A DNA stretch of 64,000 nt from contig JAKSZU010000008.1 in the NCBI GenBank assembly GCA_026018925.1, forward strand, positions 12,007,626-12,071,625, in the 5' to 3' direction. This document shows, piece after piece, positions 21,707 to 32,824 of this stretch (the stretch's first letter is position 1; each line of letters begins with the position of its first letter). Source of the DNA: Tupaia tana. Lineage: Eukaryota > Chordata > Mammalia > Scandentia > Tupaiidae. The notes under the pieces are model-generated. The model was not told where the DNA came from and did not search any database. It saw nothing but the letters and a program-made list of their open reading frames with translations. A program made the translations under genes and the position numbers.

Positions 21707-21745
21707 GCACTCATGTGTGTCCTCTGGCATAAAAGAAAAGAAAAA
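21495..21745 (+). mobile_element. old family A SINE with (TC)n
   Basis: CATGTGAAGGAAGCTGGATTCC, CAAGGTTCATGTCCCAGCC and TGTGTATCCCAGGATCCTGA, a 41-bp (TC)n at 21663-21703, then CATGTGTGTCCTCTGGC and an A-rich tail. Strongly diverged head. Confidence 0.75.
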
Positions 21746-22007
21746 TTTAAAGAATGAACACAATGATTGATGGAAAAAACATAGACTGTAGAAGTAGATC
21801 TATACTTCAATGGATAATACATTTTCAACAAGTAGCAAGGTGATTGAATGAGGAAAGAACAGTCTTTTCAATAAAAAGTGTTGCAACAATTGTATATCTA
21901 TATGCAAAAATAAAATAACAAGTGAACCTTGACCCTTGTCTCACACCAAATATAAAAATTAACTTGAAATGGATCAGGGAGTAAAAAAAGATAAACTATT
22001 TTTTAAA

Positions 22008-22186
22008 TAATTATTTATTTACTTAATTACATTTGTTATCATTATTTTTTTAATTTGACCAGAGAGAGACAGACAGAGAGAGATAAAGGGGAAGCAATAA
22101 AGCAAACCACCAGGTCTGGGACTCGAACTGCGGTTGGCCACATGGGAATCCAGTACCTTTTACCACCACACCACCTGCTGGCCCTA
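22008..22186 (-). mobile_element. A-short SINE in the L1
   Basis: AATTTGACCAGAGAGAGACAG, CAGGTCTGGGACTCGAACTGC and ACCACCTGCTGGCCC are the antisense short form, lacking the middle body. AAAGATAAACTATT to the left and AAAGATAAACGATT to the right form the TSD. Confidence 0.85.
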
Positions 22187-22366
22187 AAGATAAACGATTA
22201 AACTTACAGAAGGAAAACATGGGGAAAATGAAAAGGAAGTTGGAGTAGAAAAAGATATTTAGATAGAACACAAAAATTGCAAACCATAAGATAAAAAGTT
22301 TATAACTTGGACTTCATTAAAATAAAAATTTCTACTTCTTGAAAGATACTGTTAAGAAAATAAAAA

Positions 22367-22520
22367 AGGCTGGGCTGGTAGGAGGCATGATTGTTGAGGC
22401 TCTGAACTCCTGCATGGCTGGCTATGGTTTGAGTCCCAGACCTGACCACTTGCTTGCTCACTTTCTCCCTCTCTCTGTGTCTCACTCTGGTCAAACTGAA
22501 TAATAGTAATAATTAGTAAA
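22367..22520 (+). mobile_element. A-short SINE in the L1
   Basis: GGCTGGGCTGGTAGGAGGC, TATGGTTTGAGTCCCAGACC, CACTTTCTCCCTCTCTCTG and CTCTGGTCAAACTGAA, then an A-rich TAAT tail. Confidence 0.8.
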
Positions 22521-23078
22521 GTAAAATAAAAAATTATTTTTAAAAGTTACAGACTAGAAGAAAGTAGCTATAATTTATAAACCTCATAATAACTTGCTCT
22601 ATATCCAGGTTATATAAAAAACTCATATAATTCTATAATATGAAAATAAGCAAACTTAAAAAAAGGGCAAAAGATATTAATAAGCTCATCACAAAAAAGA
22701 ATATATTGATATGCCCATTATCACATGTAAAAATGCTCAACGTCACCGGTCATCAAGGAAGTATTAATTAAAGTTGTAGTGAGGTATCAATCATCACATA
22801 GTATTAAGTGGCTAAAATGTAAAAGATTGACAACTAAGTGTTGATAAATACGTGGAGTCAGTAGGACATTGTTGTTAGGTTATAAATTATACAAACCCTT
22901 TGGAAAAGTCTGTCAGCTCCTTACAAGGCTTACTATACACTCGTATATATACTCATCAAATGACTCAGTAATTCAGTTTCTAAGGATCTATCCAAAGAAA
23001 TGAAAATGTATGTTCCCATAAAGATTAGGACTTCAATATTTAGCAGCTTGCTCTTTTTTTCTCAAAGAAGTATTTATT

Positions 23079-23341
23079 CAAGGGACCAGCAGTTAGCGTA
23101 ATGGCTATGTCACTGGACTCCCATGTAGTCGACCATGGTTCGAGTCCCGGACCTGGCGGCTTAAACTCTTGCCGGGCACATGTGCTCATATGCCCAAGAT
23201 CCTAAGAGGAGAATGGAGGAGAAGAGATTGCGGCATGGCCATCCCCCCTGGGGGATGATTTCTCGCTTTCTGTGTTTCTGTCTGTCTGGTGAGCGCATGT
23301 GCCCTATAGCAAAAACCTCTCAAAAAAAAAAAAAAAAAAAA
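23079..23341 (+). mobile_element. young family A SINE in the L1
   Basis: Complete copy with GGTTCGAGTCCCGG intact and a 24-A tail. TSD AAAGAAGTATTTATT is perfect at 23064-23078 and 23342-23356. Confidence 0.94.
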
Positions 23342-23356
23342 AAAGAAGTATTTATT

Positions 23357-23359
23357 TAA

Positions 23360-23396
<37 letters not shown>

Positions 23397-23545
23397 TAAG
23401 TTAATATAGAGCACACATGCTCACCAGAGAGAGACATATAGGAAGCGGGAGGAGTGAGAAACCAAGCTGCTAGATCTAGGACTTGAACCACAGTCTGCCA
23501 TGTGGAAGTCTAGTGCCTTAACCACCATCCCACCTGCTGACCCTA
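23357..23545 (-). mobile_element. A-short SINE with (ATT)n tail
   Basis: Starts with about 12 ATT triplets (23360-23396) as the antisense tail, then GCTCACCAGAGAGAGACAT, GATCTAGGACTTGAACCAC and CCCACCTGCTGACCC. It abuts the right TSD of the young SINE before it. Confidence 0.85.
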
Positions 23546-23670
23546 GTAGCTTACTCTTAATAGCCAAAAATTGTTCAATAACAGCCGAATGGATAAGTTG
23601 AATAGATAAGCAAATATTGGTATATTCATGTAATGAAATGCCACTTAGCCATTAAACCCAATGAACTATT

Positions 23671-23944
23671 GGAACCAGCAGATAGCATAATATTTACATA
23701 GTTGGACTCCCATGTAGTTGACTACAGATTGAGTCCTGGACCCAGAGACAAAACTCACACCAGGCGTGTGTGCATGTGTGCCCAAAATCTTGGGAGGAGC
23801 GTGGATGAGAGGGATTGTGACGTGGCCATTCCCCCAGGGAGTGATTTCTTGATTTTTGTCTCTCTGTCTCTCTCTGTCCTCTGTCTCTCCAGTGAGTGCA
23901 CATGCCCTAAAGCAAAAAAATCTCTCTCAAAAAAATTTAAAAAT
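23671..23944 (+). mobile_element. family A SINE in the L1
   Basis: Head GGAACCAGCAGATAGCATAAT, slightly degraded, CpG-poor body, end GCCCTAAAGCAAAAAAATC. TSD CCAATGAACTATT (23658-23670) versus CCAATGAACTACT (23945-23957). Confidence 0.9.
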
Positions 23945-24123
23945 CCAATGAACTACTGATACATGCAACAACATGGATGAAGCCAAAGTAATTATGCTAA
24001 GCAAATTAGTCAGGTACAAAAAGGTGTACATTGTATAATCCAATTATATTAAATTTTAGAAAAAGCAAAAACAATGCATAGCAAAGAAAATTTGAAGTTT
24101 TAGGTACAGATGAAGATTGACTG

Positions 24124-24371
24124 GGACCAGTAGTTGGTGTAATGGCTATGTCACTGGACTCCCATGTAGTCAACTGCAGTTCGAGTCCTGGACCCGGCGG
24201 CTTAAACTCATGCCAGGCGCATGTGCGTGCGTGCCCCAGATCCCGAGAGGAGAATGGAGGAGAAAGGATTGTGGCATGGCCATCCCCCCGGGGGATGATT
24301 TCTCGCTTTCTGTCTCTCTGTCTTTCTCTCTCTTTCTGGCGAGCACACACACCCTACAGTAAAAACCTCTA
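24124..24371 (+). mobile_element. young family A SINE in the L1
   Basis: GGACCAGTAGTTGGTGTAATGG to CCTACAGTAAAAACCTCT, then an expanded GAA tail. TSD AAGATTGACTG at 24113-24123 and 24476-24486 brackets SINE plus triplet tract, so the tract belongs to the insertion. Confidence 0.93.
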
Positions 24372-24475
24372 AAAGAAGAAGAAGAAGAAGAAGAAGAAGA
24401 AGAAGAAGAAGAAGAAGAAGAAGAAGAAGAAGAAGAAGAAGAAGAAGAAGAAGAGAGAAGAAGAAGAAGAAGAAA
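24372..24475 (+). repeat. (GAA)n triplet tract in SINE tail
   Basis: About 33 GAA triplets, with one GAGAGA interruption near 24454, occupy the A-tail position of the SINE. This is analogous to the GAA tract in an Alu tail in human FXN intron 1. Confidence 0.95.
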
Positions 24476-24544
24476 AAGATTGACTGAATATGGGCAAAAG
24501 GGAACTTTTAGAGGTGGTGGAAGTATTCTATATCTTACTTCTTA

Positions 24545-24706
24545 AAAGAATTATTTAAGTTTATTTATTAATGTTATTATTTTTTTTTTAATTTGACCAC
24601 AGAGAGAGAGAAAGAGAGAATGCAAACTGCCAGGTCTGGAAGTTGAACTGAGATCTCCCATGAGGAAATCCAGTGCCTCAACCACCACACCATCTGCTGG
24701 TCCCAA
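24545..24706 (-). mobile_element. A-short SINE in the L1
   Basis: TTTAATTTGACCACAGAGAG, CAGGTCTGGAAGTTGAACTG and ACACCATCTGCTGGTCCC. It has a TTATT-rich antisense tail on the left. Confidence 0.83.
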
Positions 24707-24830
24707 TGTTCTATACCACTAACGGTAGAGGCTACATAGTTGTACATGCTTGTCAAAACTCATCAAAATGCATACTTAGCATGGTTTATTTTATTGTATG
24801 TAGATTATATTTCAAAAGAGTTAATTTCTT

Positions 24831-25098
24831 GGGACCAACAGTTAGCGTAATGGCTGTGTCGCTGGACTCCCACGTAGTCGACTACGGTTCAAGTCCTGGA
24901 CCCGGTGGCTTAAACTCATGCTGGGCACGTGTGCGTGCGTGCCCAAGATCCCAAGAGGAGAATGGAGGAGAAGGGATTGCGGCATGGCCATCCCCCCGGG
25001 GGGTGATTTCTCGCTTTCTGTCTCTCTGTCTCTCTCTGTCTGTCTGGCGAGCACATGCGCCCTATAGCAAAAACCTCTCCAAAAAAAAGAAAAAAAAT
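24831..25098 (+). mobile_element. young family A SINE at the L1 end
   Basis: GGGACCAACAGTTAGCGTAATGG to AAACCTCTCC plus A tail. TSD AGTTAATTTCTT is perfect at 24819-24830 and 25099-25110. Confidence 0.94.
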
Positions 25099-25110
25099 AG
25101 TTAATTTCTT

Positions 25111-25309
25111 AAAAGTGTATGTAGAAGTAGAAAGACATTCAGAAGTATGTATATGAAAACCTCCAACATGCAGGGGAGTGCCCTTTGTATGACTTTTTCA
25201 TCCTATTCTTACTCCTTGAGATCCTTTTTTTCTCCTTTAACTAGCTTCTGCCATGTTTTGACCCTGGAAGGAATGCCTCCACTTGCCTAGAAAGTTAAAT
25301 GGTACATAA
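25111..25309. other. unassigned sequence
   Basis: No recognised feature between the nested L1 and the next L1 3' end. Confidence 0.3.
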
Positions 25310-25425
25310 CTGTAATTTACCATGTCATGAAACATCACACCATACCCCATAAATATATACAATTATTATGTGTCAGCTAAAGATAAAGTGACATAGAAAC
25401 AAAATAAATACCAAAAAAATAGAAT
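25310..25425 (+). mobile_element. L1 3'UTR end
   Basis: CATCACACCATACCCCATAA, ATATATACAATTATTATGTG and TCAGCTAAAGATAAA match the 3' terminus of older mammalian L1 (..TACCCCATAAATATGTACAATTATTATGTGTCAA). 5'-truncated, A-rich end. Confidence 0.7.
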
Positions 25426-25796
25426 TGTTACTTAATGCTGCTTGCCTCCTCGTGCTCCGGTAGGCAGCACAGTTTGCATCCGCATCCCAGGCCTGTGGAG
25501 AATACCTCCTCCAAGAAAAGTGAAAGAGAGTATCTAGTCCACCCAGCACAGCACAGGAGGCTCCTTCCAGCCCAGGGAACAGCCTGATAAATTGTATCAG
25601 AACCCAGGCAGAGGAAGGAAGCTTCTAGCATATCAGGAAGGGGCCGGATAGAGGGCAGCTCCCAAAGCCTTCCTACGTGTCTTATCTACCGTCTTACTCC
25701 ACAATGCCTCCTCTCATGAGTTTTCATCAGAGCCTCTCAACAAACAACCTCAAGGAACTGCAAAATAGGGACCACTTTCAGTGAATGTGGCCTGGG
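25426..25796. other. unassigned sequence
   Basis: GC-richer unique-looking DNA. The minus-strand 67-codon open frame at 25428-25631 has no recognised domain. Confidence 0.35.
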
Positions 25797-25955
25797 GGGG
25801 CCTGCTGGTGGCATAGTGGTTAAAGTGGCTGGATCCCATATGGTCAACTGTGTAAAAACAGCAGATTGAAAAACATGTCAGACACATTTGCGTGTATACT
25901 CAAAATTCCGAAAGGAAAAATAGAGGTGAAAGGATTGTGGTAAGGTATCTCTGAG
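25797..25955 (+). mobile_element. old family A SINE, truncated
   Basis: CCTGCTGGTGGCATAGTGG head, TTGAAAAACATGTCAGACAC and GTGAAAGGATTGTGGTAAGG; stops before the pyrimidine tract. Confidence 0.75.
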
Positions 25956-26102
25956 TGTTAAGAGTTGTACAGGATTAGAAAATTAATGATTTCTCTTATG
26001 GTTGGCCTACCTGTTGCTCACAGTTACCATTAACTGTTGCCACTGGTCCTGGATGGCCCAAAGTCCTCCCTGTTTCTAAGGAGTGGTGAGCCTCCAACTG
26101 AA

Positions 26103-26345
26103 CTATAGGGCACGTGTGTTCACCAGAGAGACAGGGAAAGAGAGAGAGTGAGGAGTCACACCCACACACACACACTCAGTCCCCTAGGGATGGTCACATC
26201 ACTGTCCCTTCTCCTCCATTCTCCTCCTGGTATTTTGGGTATACACACACTTGGCATGAATTTCAAATTGCTGGATTCAGGACTCAAATTGTGATCGGCA
26301 ATGTGCGAGTCCAGAGCCTTAACCACTACGCCACCAGCTGGCGTT
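26103..26345 (-). mobile_element. old family A SINE
   Basis: ACTATAGGGCACGTGTGTTC, GATGGTCACATCACTGTCC, CTCCTCCATTCTCCTCCTGG and the head CTACGCCACCAGCTGGC in antisense. No clear tail or TSD. Confidence 0.83.
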
Positions 26346-27924
26346 CCTTTGTATGTTCTCGATTATGTGTAAGATGAAGAAATTAATTCATGTGAAAGTG
26401 GTCTTTTTGTCTGCAATATATGACGTTAGTAATTAAAATGTTTTTGAGTCAAATATTTCAGTTACTTGAATAGGAAATCCACTTGTTCTTCAAAAAGAGT
26501 GCAATATAGAATCATATAAACTTAAAAATCCAAACCTTTAAAAAAATTCCTTGTTGCTTAAGTTGAATTCACCATAACATTAGCTCCCAAGCTAGATTAG
26601 CATGGCATTATATGGAAATAAAAACTAAAATCCATGTAGAATTTGCCAACTTCCCTATTTTGATCTGAACCTACTATTTTGGGGGGAAGAAAATACGAAC
26701 ACCAAGGTGTTATTTAGCAGCCTTCCTTAAGAAACAAAAATAAGATTGTGCATATTAAATATTATAATTCATGTATTTCTGAAATTGCTGAAGAATATTT
26801 GAATTTGTTCATTAAACTAATGAGATAAATAGGTTTGATATGTTGACAGCTTAAATGTGTAATTTTCATTTTCATCAAATTTATGAGTCTTCATTCTCAG
26901 TGTATAATAAGTAGCTATTCTTGGATTGATTGGCATTTGTTATCGGGAAGAGGGAAGTAGGATATGGCTAGAGTATTTCAGGGCTACGTGACAATCTGTT
27001 CCCTCAGACCAGAAAAAGGTGTCTTGGATGTCTGAGCCCTGTGTGACAGTTCTCTGCACAGGTATTACCTAGAAGTGTCCAGCTCCGGGATTCTGGACAA
27101 TTCAGTGCAGTAGTCCTCAGTGCTAGAACAGAACAGCCCCCGAACGCTGCTCTCCAGTTCATCCTTTCCCACCCATCGGGACTGTCGAGCTAGGCCGACA
27201 ACCGGCACCACTCTAGTCTCCACCAAAGTTCTGAACCGTTGCGAAATAAGACAATGGAAACAACAGATGAAGAATAAGCCACAATTCTGAGCCTGAGTGC
27301 ATCCAGAACAGCTGAGGGCCAGACCCAAGCTGGAAGCAGGGAAGCCCTGCCCCCTCTCCTCTGTCTTCCTCTTCCTCACAGAGCCTGCCCTTGGAATGCT
27401 TATTCCCTATAGGCAACATGTCCCAGATGGAAGCGGCTAGATGAACGTGCTCAGATTCTCCTTCCAAAAGCACCAGATAAATCATCTCATATCTCCAGGG
27501 ATGGAATGATTAAGAGACACAGAAATAAGCTGACAGTTCTCAAATGGAAGGACACATCAGGAGGGATTCATCCCTTAATGCTGTCCTTGGCAAGAGAGTA
27601 GTTGGGTACATCCTGCATCGAGAGCTGGGAGTCTGCCATGGCTCTCTCTTGTCACATAATACAAGGCAGGCAGACAGCACTGCATGTAAGACTGGTTCCT
27701 GTGGGCATTGTCCTGGAAAGCCCCAGTGCAGGTCACAATGAACTGATCACACCTGCCACAACCAACAACAGTGACCGAGTAACCAGGCTGGTGCTGCCCA
27801 TGTCCCTTTATGACTCTTAGATCCTACGAATGGAGTTCTGTGAGTCAGGAATGCCCAAGGAAATGGGAAGATTGTCATTTCTGGGATCCAAACCCCACTC
27901 TTGTGATGGTTCCACAAAATGTTT
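26346..27924. other. unassigned sequence, partly GC-richer
   Basis: About 1.6 kb without a recognised repeat. 27000-27830 is less AT-rich and carries 65-104-codon open frames on both strands, none with a known domain. I see no promoter, exon boundary or splice pattern strong enough to call a gene. Confidence 0.4.
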
Positions 27925-28045
27925 TTATTACATTGCTCTGCACTTAAATAAAACACTCAAAGGCATCTCTGTTGCCTCCTGGATAAGGTTTAAATGCTCA
28001 GTTCTACACCAGTCCATCTTCATATTCCTCTCATGAATCTGCTCT
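27925..28045 (+). mobile_element. L2-like fragment
   Basis: TTGCCTCCTGGATAAGGTTTAA then CATCTTCATATTCCTCTC fits the L2 region reading ..CATTGCCTACAGGATAAAGTCCAA.. Confidence 0.45.
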
Positions 28046-28053
28046 GCCACCCA

Positions 28054-28063
<10 letters not shown>

Positions 28064-28092
<29 letters not shown>

Positions 28093-28350
28093 CTATTTTT
28101 GGAGAGGTTTTTGCTATAGGGCGCGTGCGCTCGCCAGACAGACAGAGAGAGACAGAGAGACAGAAAGCAGGAAATCACCCCCCAGGGGGGATGGCCACGC
28201 CGCAATCCCTTCTCCTCCATTCTCCTCTCGGGATCTTGGGCACGCACGCACACGCGCCCGGCGTGAGTTTAAGCCGCCGGGTCCGGGACTCGAACCGCGG
28301 TCGACTATGTGGGAGTCCAGCGACATAGCCATTACGCTAACTGCTGGTCC
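28064..28350 (-). mobile_element. very young family A SINE
   Basis: The most CpG-rich copy: GGGCGCGTGCGCTCGCCAG, CACGCGCCCGGCGTGAG, GGGACTCGAACCGCGG. It has a long T run (28059-28092, shared with the TSD) as its antisense A tail. TSD CCAGAGAGTTTTT is perfect at 28051-28063 and 28351-28363. Intact CpGs and a long tail indicate recent insertion. Confidence 0.96.
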
Positions 28351-28363
28351 CCAGAGAGTTTTT

Positions 28364-28430
28364 CAAGCCACCAGTCCAGGACTCAAACTTGTAGTTGACC
28401 ATATGGGATCCAGCTACCACACCATATCTT
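28364..28430 (-). mobile_element. old SINE head fragment
   Basis: AAGCCACCAGTCCAGGACTC, TTGTAGTTGACCATATGGG and ATCCAGCTACCACACCA are the antisense head of an old family A copy, adjoining the young insertion. The remainder is not found on the other side. Confidence 0.65.
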
Positions 28431-28641
28431 AATTCTACATTTGTACTAGTCAACTCAGGTGAACATATGTCTTAGTGAGTTCTGGTTGTATTGAATTTCT
28501 CCTGGACCTATAAATGCTGGACATGTGGTGGGCACTGAAGACAACTCTGGCCAGGTAAAACCCATTTCAAGTTCCTAATGCCTCCTGTAGGTCAAAAAGG
28601 TGTGCTTGGCAAGTGTTCGCTACTGGTTTCTGGTGCAATTT

Positions 28642-28683
28642 TTTTTTAATTAGCAAAAGGGCATGTGCACATACCAGAGAGAG

Positions 28684-28724
<41 letters not shown>

Positions 28725-28905
28725 CTTCCCACGGAGAATGGCCATGCTGCAATTCCTTCTACATTCTCTTATCAGGATTTCAGGCATGCACGACACAACC
28801 CCAGTGTGATTTTCAAGCCACCACATCCAGAACTCAGTTCCAGACAACCACACAGTTGGCCATGTGGGATCCAGCAGCTTTAACCACCATGCAACCAACT
28901 GGCCC
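28642..28905 (-). mobile_element. old family A SINE with (GA)n
   Basis: AATTAGCAAAAGGGCATGTGC, a (GA)n run at 28687-28720, ATGGCCATGCTGCAATTCC, TTTTCAAGCCACCACATCC and CCAACTGGCCC. TGCAATTTTT to the left and TGCAATTTTT to the right (28911) suggest the TSD. Confidence 0.87.
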
Positions 28906-31765
28906 TATGAATGCAATTTTTAACAAGAGATGAAAATAAATCACTATTTTTTGAAAAAAGTAAACCACATATTTTGGAACGATGAAAAACACCTAGACTG
29001 ACCCCTTGCAGGGTTTCTTTCTCTAAACATCTTCCAAAGCTTAGTCCATAAAAACAGTAAGCAAGTTATTAATGAAAGCTTAAAACTGCACTTTTCTCTT
29101 CAGTTTCTAGGATCTCCTATTTTCCACTAAGCTATAAAGATTACTGGGAGAATTGTTACTACAAGGTTTTGCAATTCTCTGTATATAATCTCAGCTCAAA
29201 AATGGAAGTGAAGTAACTGCAGAAACCTAAAAATAAAGGAAAACAAGCAAAACATTGCTTTCTTAGACTGTGAGTTGAACCAAGACCTTAGCACTTCTTT
29301 TCACTCTACCATTTTAAAAGTACTGAATTCTAGGGGGGAAAAAATCAATGAAATTCATAATTCTGTTTGAATTTAACAAAAATATTGGAAAAAAATAATG
29401 AGGGTACAAAAATATGAAACTTCATTCAGATTGTTCTCCCATATTCCCTGATTCTCTTCCTCACCTGAAGTAAAATTTCCCTTTAGAGTCATACCTTCAT
29501 TTACAAGGGTCATTTCCTCACACTGTTGTTCACCGTTTCCTTCTTCATTTCTTTTTTTCTCTGTCTTTTCCTTCTTCTTGTCCTTAGACTTCTTCTTTAA
29601 TCAACTCACCCCAAGCCTAAATGTTTTCTTCCTAAGTTGTTGAGCCATTGTAGTTATGATGTTTCTCCGTATCTAGGAGTTTCTTATTTCTAGTATTCTA
29701 GGGGAGTTCTGTAAATCCTCTGGCCATGGCCAGGAGAGAAGAGCACTGGACGTGCTACTCGGCCAAAGGATTCCTCTCTTACCTTCCTGGTGAAGGAGAA
29801 GAGATTGGTCCCATCCTCTCTCCAGGAAACAACATGCTTAAACTAATCATGATGGAAGTACAGGGCACTTACTCTCAGCTGTCATGAACACAAGCTCTGT
29901 CTCATGAACAAGCAGAGCTGAGCACCTGTGGAAGTATCTCTGCACTCAGAATCACATCCCTGCCCCCACACACACACCCTCATCCTAAGCACACACATCC
30001 CAGGCTGGGACTTGGAAGGTTCTGAGGGAATATCACCTACCTTGTATCCTCAGGAATGGGTTTAGTAATAACTTCCTCAATCTAAGCAAGCAAGTCAGGC
30101 CCCGTTGAACTTGGAAAGTGTTCAAATAAGAACTCCCTTACTCTGAACTAAACACTTCAAAATCACATTGGGATCAAATACATGAATTTTCAGTGACAGA
30201 CACGATGGATTCTCTTGTCTCAAATCATGTCAGGCAAAAAAGTAATTTGGATTTCTTAATGAAATGAAATAGGTAATAAAGTAATTTGCTTTGCTTACAA
30301 AGTTTATGTCGGTTTGTTTAATTATGCTGATAATTGCCATTCACTAGAAATGTTGGTAGCTAAAATAAATGCTCCTCTTCTGTTTTCATTTTGGTGGCTT
30401 AATAAAAAAGAAAAATCAGTTGAGAAGTCTTGAGTTACACTCAAATAGCAGAAAAAAAAATTCAAGGGAGTTCTTAGTAGAAATATTGATGTACTTGTTC
30501 TTAGCTAAGAATCTACTTATGAAAATAATTTTAGTGGTCTATGAAGCATCATTAAGTTTAGAAGAATGCTCTTGGATAAAGTTGAAGTATCATATTGCAA
30601 TGCATGACTTCATTTATATGATTATTATTGCACTGATCTTCAAATCAATATTTCTACATAAAGAAAAAAAGATGTTTTCCTGACTTACAACACTTTCTTC
30701 CAACTTAATCTCTATGTTCATATCTGAAAGCCATTTCCAAACTCAAATCTGATAATGATAAAGTTAGTCATGAGATTTCCTACAGCAAACTTGCATGTTG
30801 TGGTGAGATTAAGGCTTTAAATTTCTCTCTACCGTTACTTACCACAAATCATGAATATGATGCTTTTAAAGATGATGCAATTTAAATAATAGATGCCAAG
30901 TCTGAGTAATATGTACCCAAATGACATTTCTCAACCTAAAGAGACATTTAAATAATCCAGAGAAAATTTGGATTTGAACTATAAGAATACATTCCATGTC
31001 CCACATTTTAACAGGGAGATGGTAAGTGTGCTCTGCAGATAGCAGTTTGAACTTATAAACTGAGATCTTTCCAGGCTAACGTGTAGTTCACTGTAATTCT
31101 AGGGCTTCTTTGGTTCCCTCTACTATCGCTAACGTTCCACCTGTAAAGGGACCTTTAAAAATGCTCCATTCCAAAATTGTCTCTAGGAAACAGGAAAACG
31201 ATGACGTGAATGACCTTGAGTAAGCTGACTGGCTGGGAGCCTGGTTTTGTGCAGAACACGGACACAGTTGTAGAGAGTTCTCCAAAGAACTTATAGCTCC
31301 ACCACCATCCTGGTCCAATATGCTTAAGTTAAATCAAAGGACAACTGTAGATGTAAGCATGTGCATTGGATAATCTATTATTTTCATTTATAAATTGAGA
31401 AACAAAATCTGGGTTTTGAGGAATATTATTGCTTGAGGCCTACTCTTTAATAGTATATTTGGCGGTCTGAATAAAGTTAATGCACTCACTGCCAAGACTA
31501 TGTGGGCATACGCACACGCTGTGCAAATCTGCCAAAAGCTGCTCCAGTTAATAAGCTTCGCGGTTAGCACACTAATACACCTTGTTCTGGTCCATCATAT
31601 CAGAATCAAGGACATGATATTGAAAGGCCTTGTTCTTTAAAATTATAATCCTTGAGAACTTTGTGTTTAAGCTCTATCAGTCTAACAGTGACTATAAAAC
31701 AGAATAAATGAACCGTGTGCTGAGGCAGATCAGAATGCTGACCAGGATAACACAGTTCCACTTCT
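28906..31765. other. unassigned sequence
   Basis: Nearly 2.9 kb with no SINE, recognisable LINE or gene. It is the longest repeat-poor stretch in the window. A 104-codon AT-rich open frame at 30369-30683 has no domain and is likely chance. Confidence 0.45.
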
Positions 31766-32038
31766 TTTTATTTATTTATTTATTTTGGTGGAGCTTTTAC
31801 TTTAGGGCATGTGTGCTTGCCAGAAAGACAGAGAGAGACAGAGATACAGAAAGCAAGAAATCACCCCCCAGGGGGGATGACCACGCTGCAATCCCTTCTC
31901 CTCCATTCTTCTCTTGAGACCTTGGGCACACACGCACATGTGCCCGGCGTGAGTTTAAGACACCAGGTCCAGGACTCGAACTGTGGTTGACTATATGGGA
32001 GTTCAGTAACATAGCCATTATGTCAACTGTTGGTCCCA
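31766..32038 (-). mobile_element. family A SINE with (TTTA)n tail
   Basis: TTTATTTATTTATTTATTTT as the antisense tail, GGGCATGTGTGCTTGCCAG, CCCCCCAGGGGGG palindrome, GGACTCGAACTGTGG and CAACTGTTGGTCCC. Intermediate CpG decay. Confidence 0.92.
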
Positions 32039-32818
32039 TACAGCCCCACTCTTATCTGGCAGCAATGGGATTCTTTTCCTCCTCTGATAGAGCTGGTCAT
32101 AATCTTTCCACTTTTCTCAGAACTAATCAAATCCTACCCATTTAACCAATGTGATGCATGTCAGATCTGCTCACATGTTGTTTAGTGAGACTGTGTTTCC
32201 AAATGCAGGTCTTTCCTGCTCAGCAAGAGTAATAAACTCAGTTTTGTCTTTACTTGAGTTTGTATTGTTAAACTGTATTCTGTGACAGGTTTTGTCTGAT
32301 CAGACTTTGATTATTTGTATTCACTGTGTAGACAAAAAAAACTTGGAGCATGAAGACATCATAACAATACCTGTTTGCTCTCTAGCCAGTCTCTCAAACT
32401 TTTCTCCCACACTGCTCAAATATAAACAAACATTAATATTCACAGGATTGTTGCTATGACTAAACAAAAATGCAGAAATATTTTGCAAATCAAAGTGTAT
32501 ATAAATGTCAGTTATTATTAAAGTGTATGACATATTTACTATATTTTTCTTTAGATTTTATCACAGAAAAAAATTAATACTGTAGTCATAGGCATTGCAA
32601 AAACATGGATTTTAAAATGCTTATCTATTATTTTTTAAGTAAATACTGTTTTTTAAGACTCAAAATTCATTAGCTTGAAATGTAGGATCTAAAAATCGAA
32701 TGCATAAATTTTGAATACTTCCCAGTTTAAAAAGATTCACCATCTATAGTGCCTGCACACAGCATACTAAATGTTGGCCTAGATAAATAAATATACATAA
32801 CAAGAGCTTCCAATGTCA
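32039..32818. other. unassigned sequence
   Basis: AT-rich, no recognised feature. Confidence 0.35.
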
Positions 32819-32824
32819 CAAAAT

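Larger units (their letters stand above)
21760..25110 (+). mobile_element. old L1: ORF2 C-terminus and 3'UTR, split by seven SINEs
   Basis: L1 segments lie between SINEs in correct order. ORF2 distal coding: ATATGCAAAAATAAAATAAC, then CCTTGTCTCACACCAAATAT and TGAAATGGATCAGG; later GAAAATGTATGTTCCCAT and TGGATAAGTTGAATAGAT. 3'UTR: CATGCAACAACATGGATGAA, GTACATTGTATAATCCAATT, TAGAGGTGGTGGAAGTATTC and CATGCTTGTCAAAACTCATC, ending near TATATTTCAAAAGAGTTAAT. 5'-truncated with no usable reading frame. Total L1 sequence is about 1.7 kb once SINEs are removed. Confidence 0.75.
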
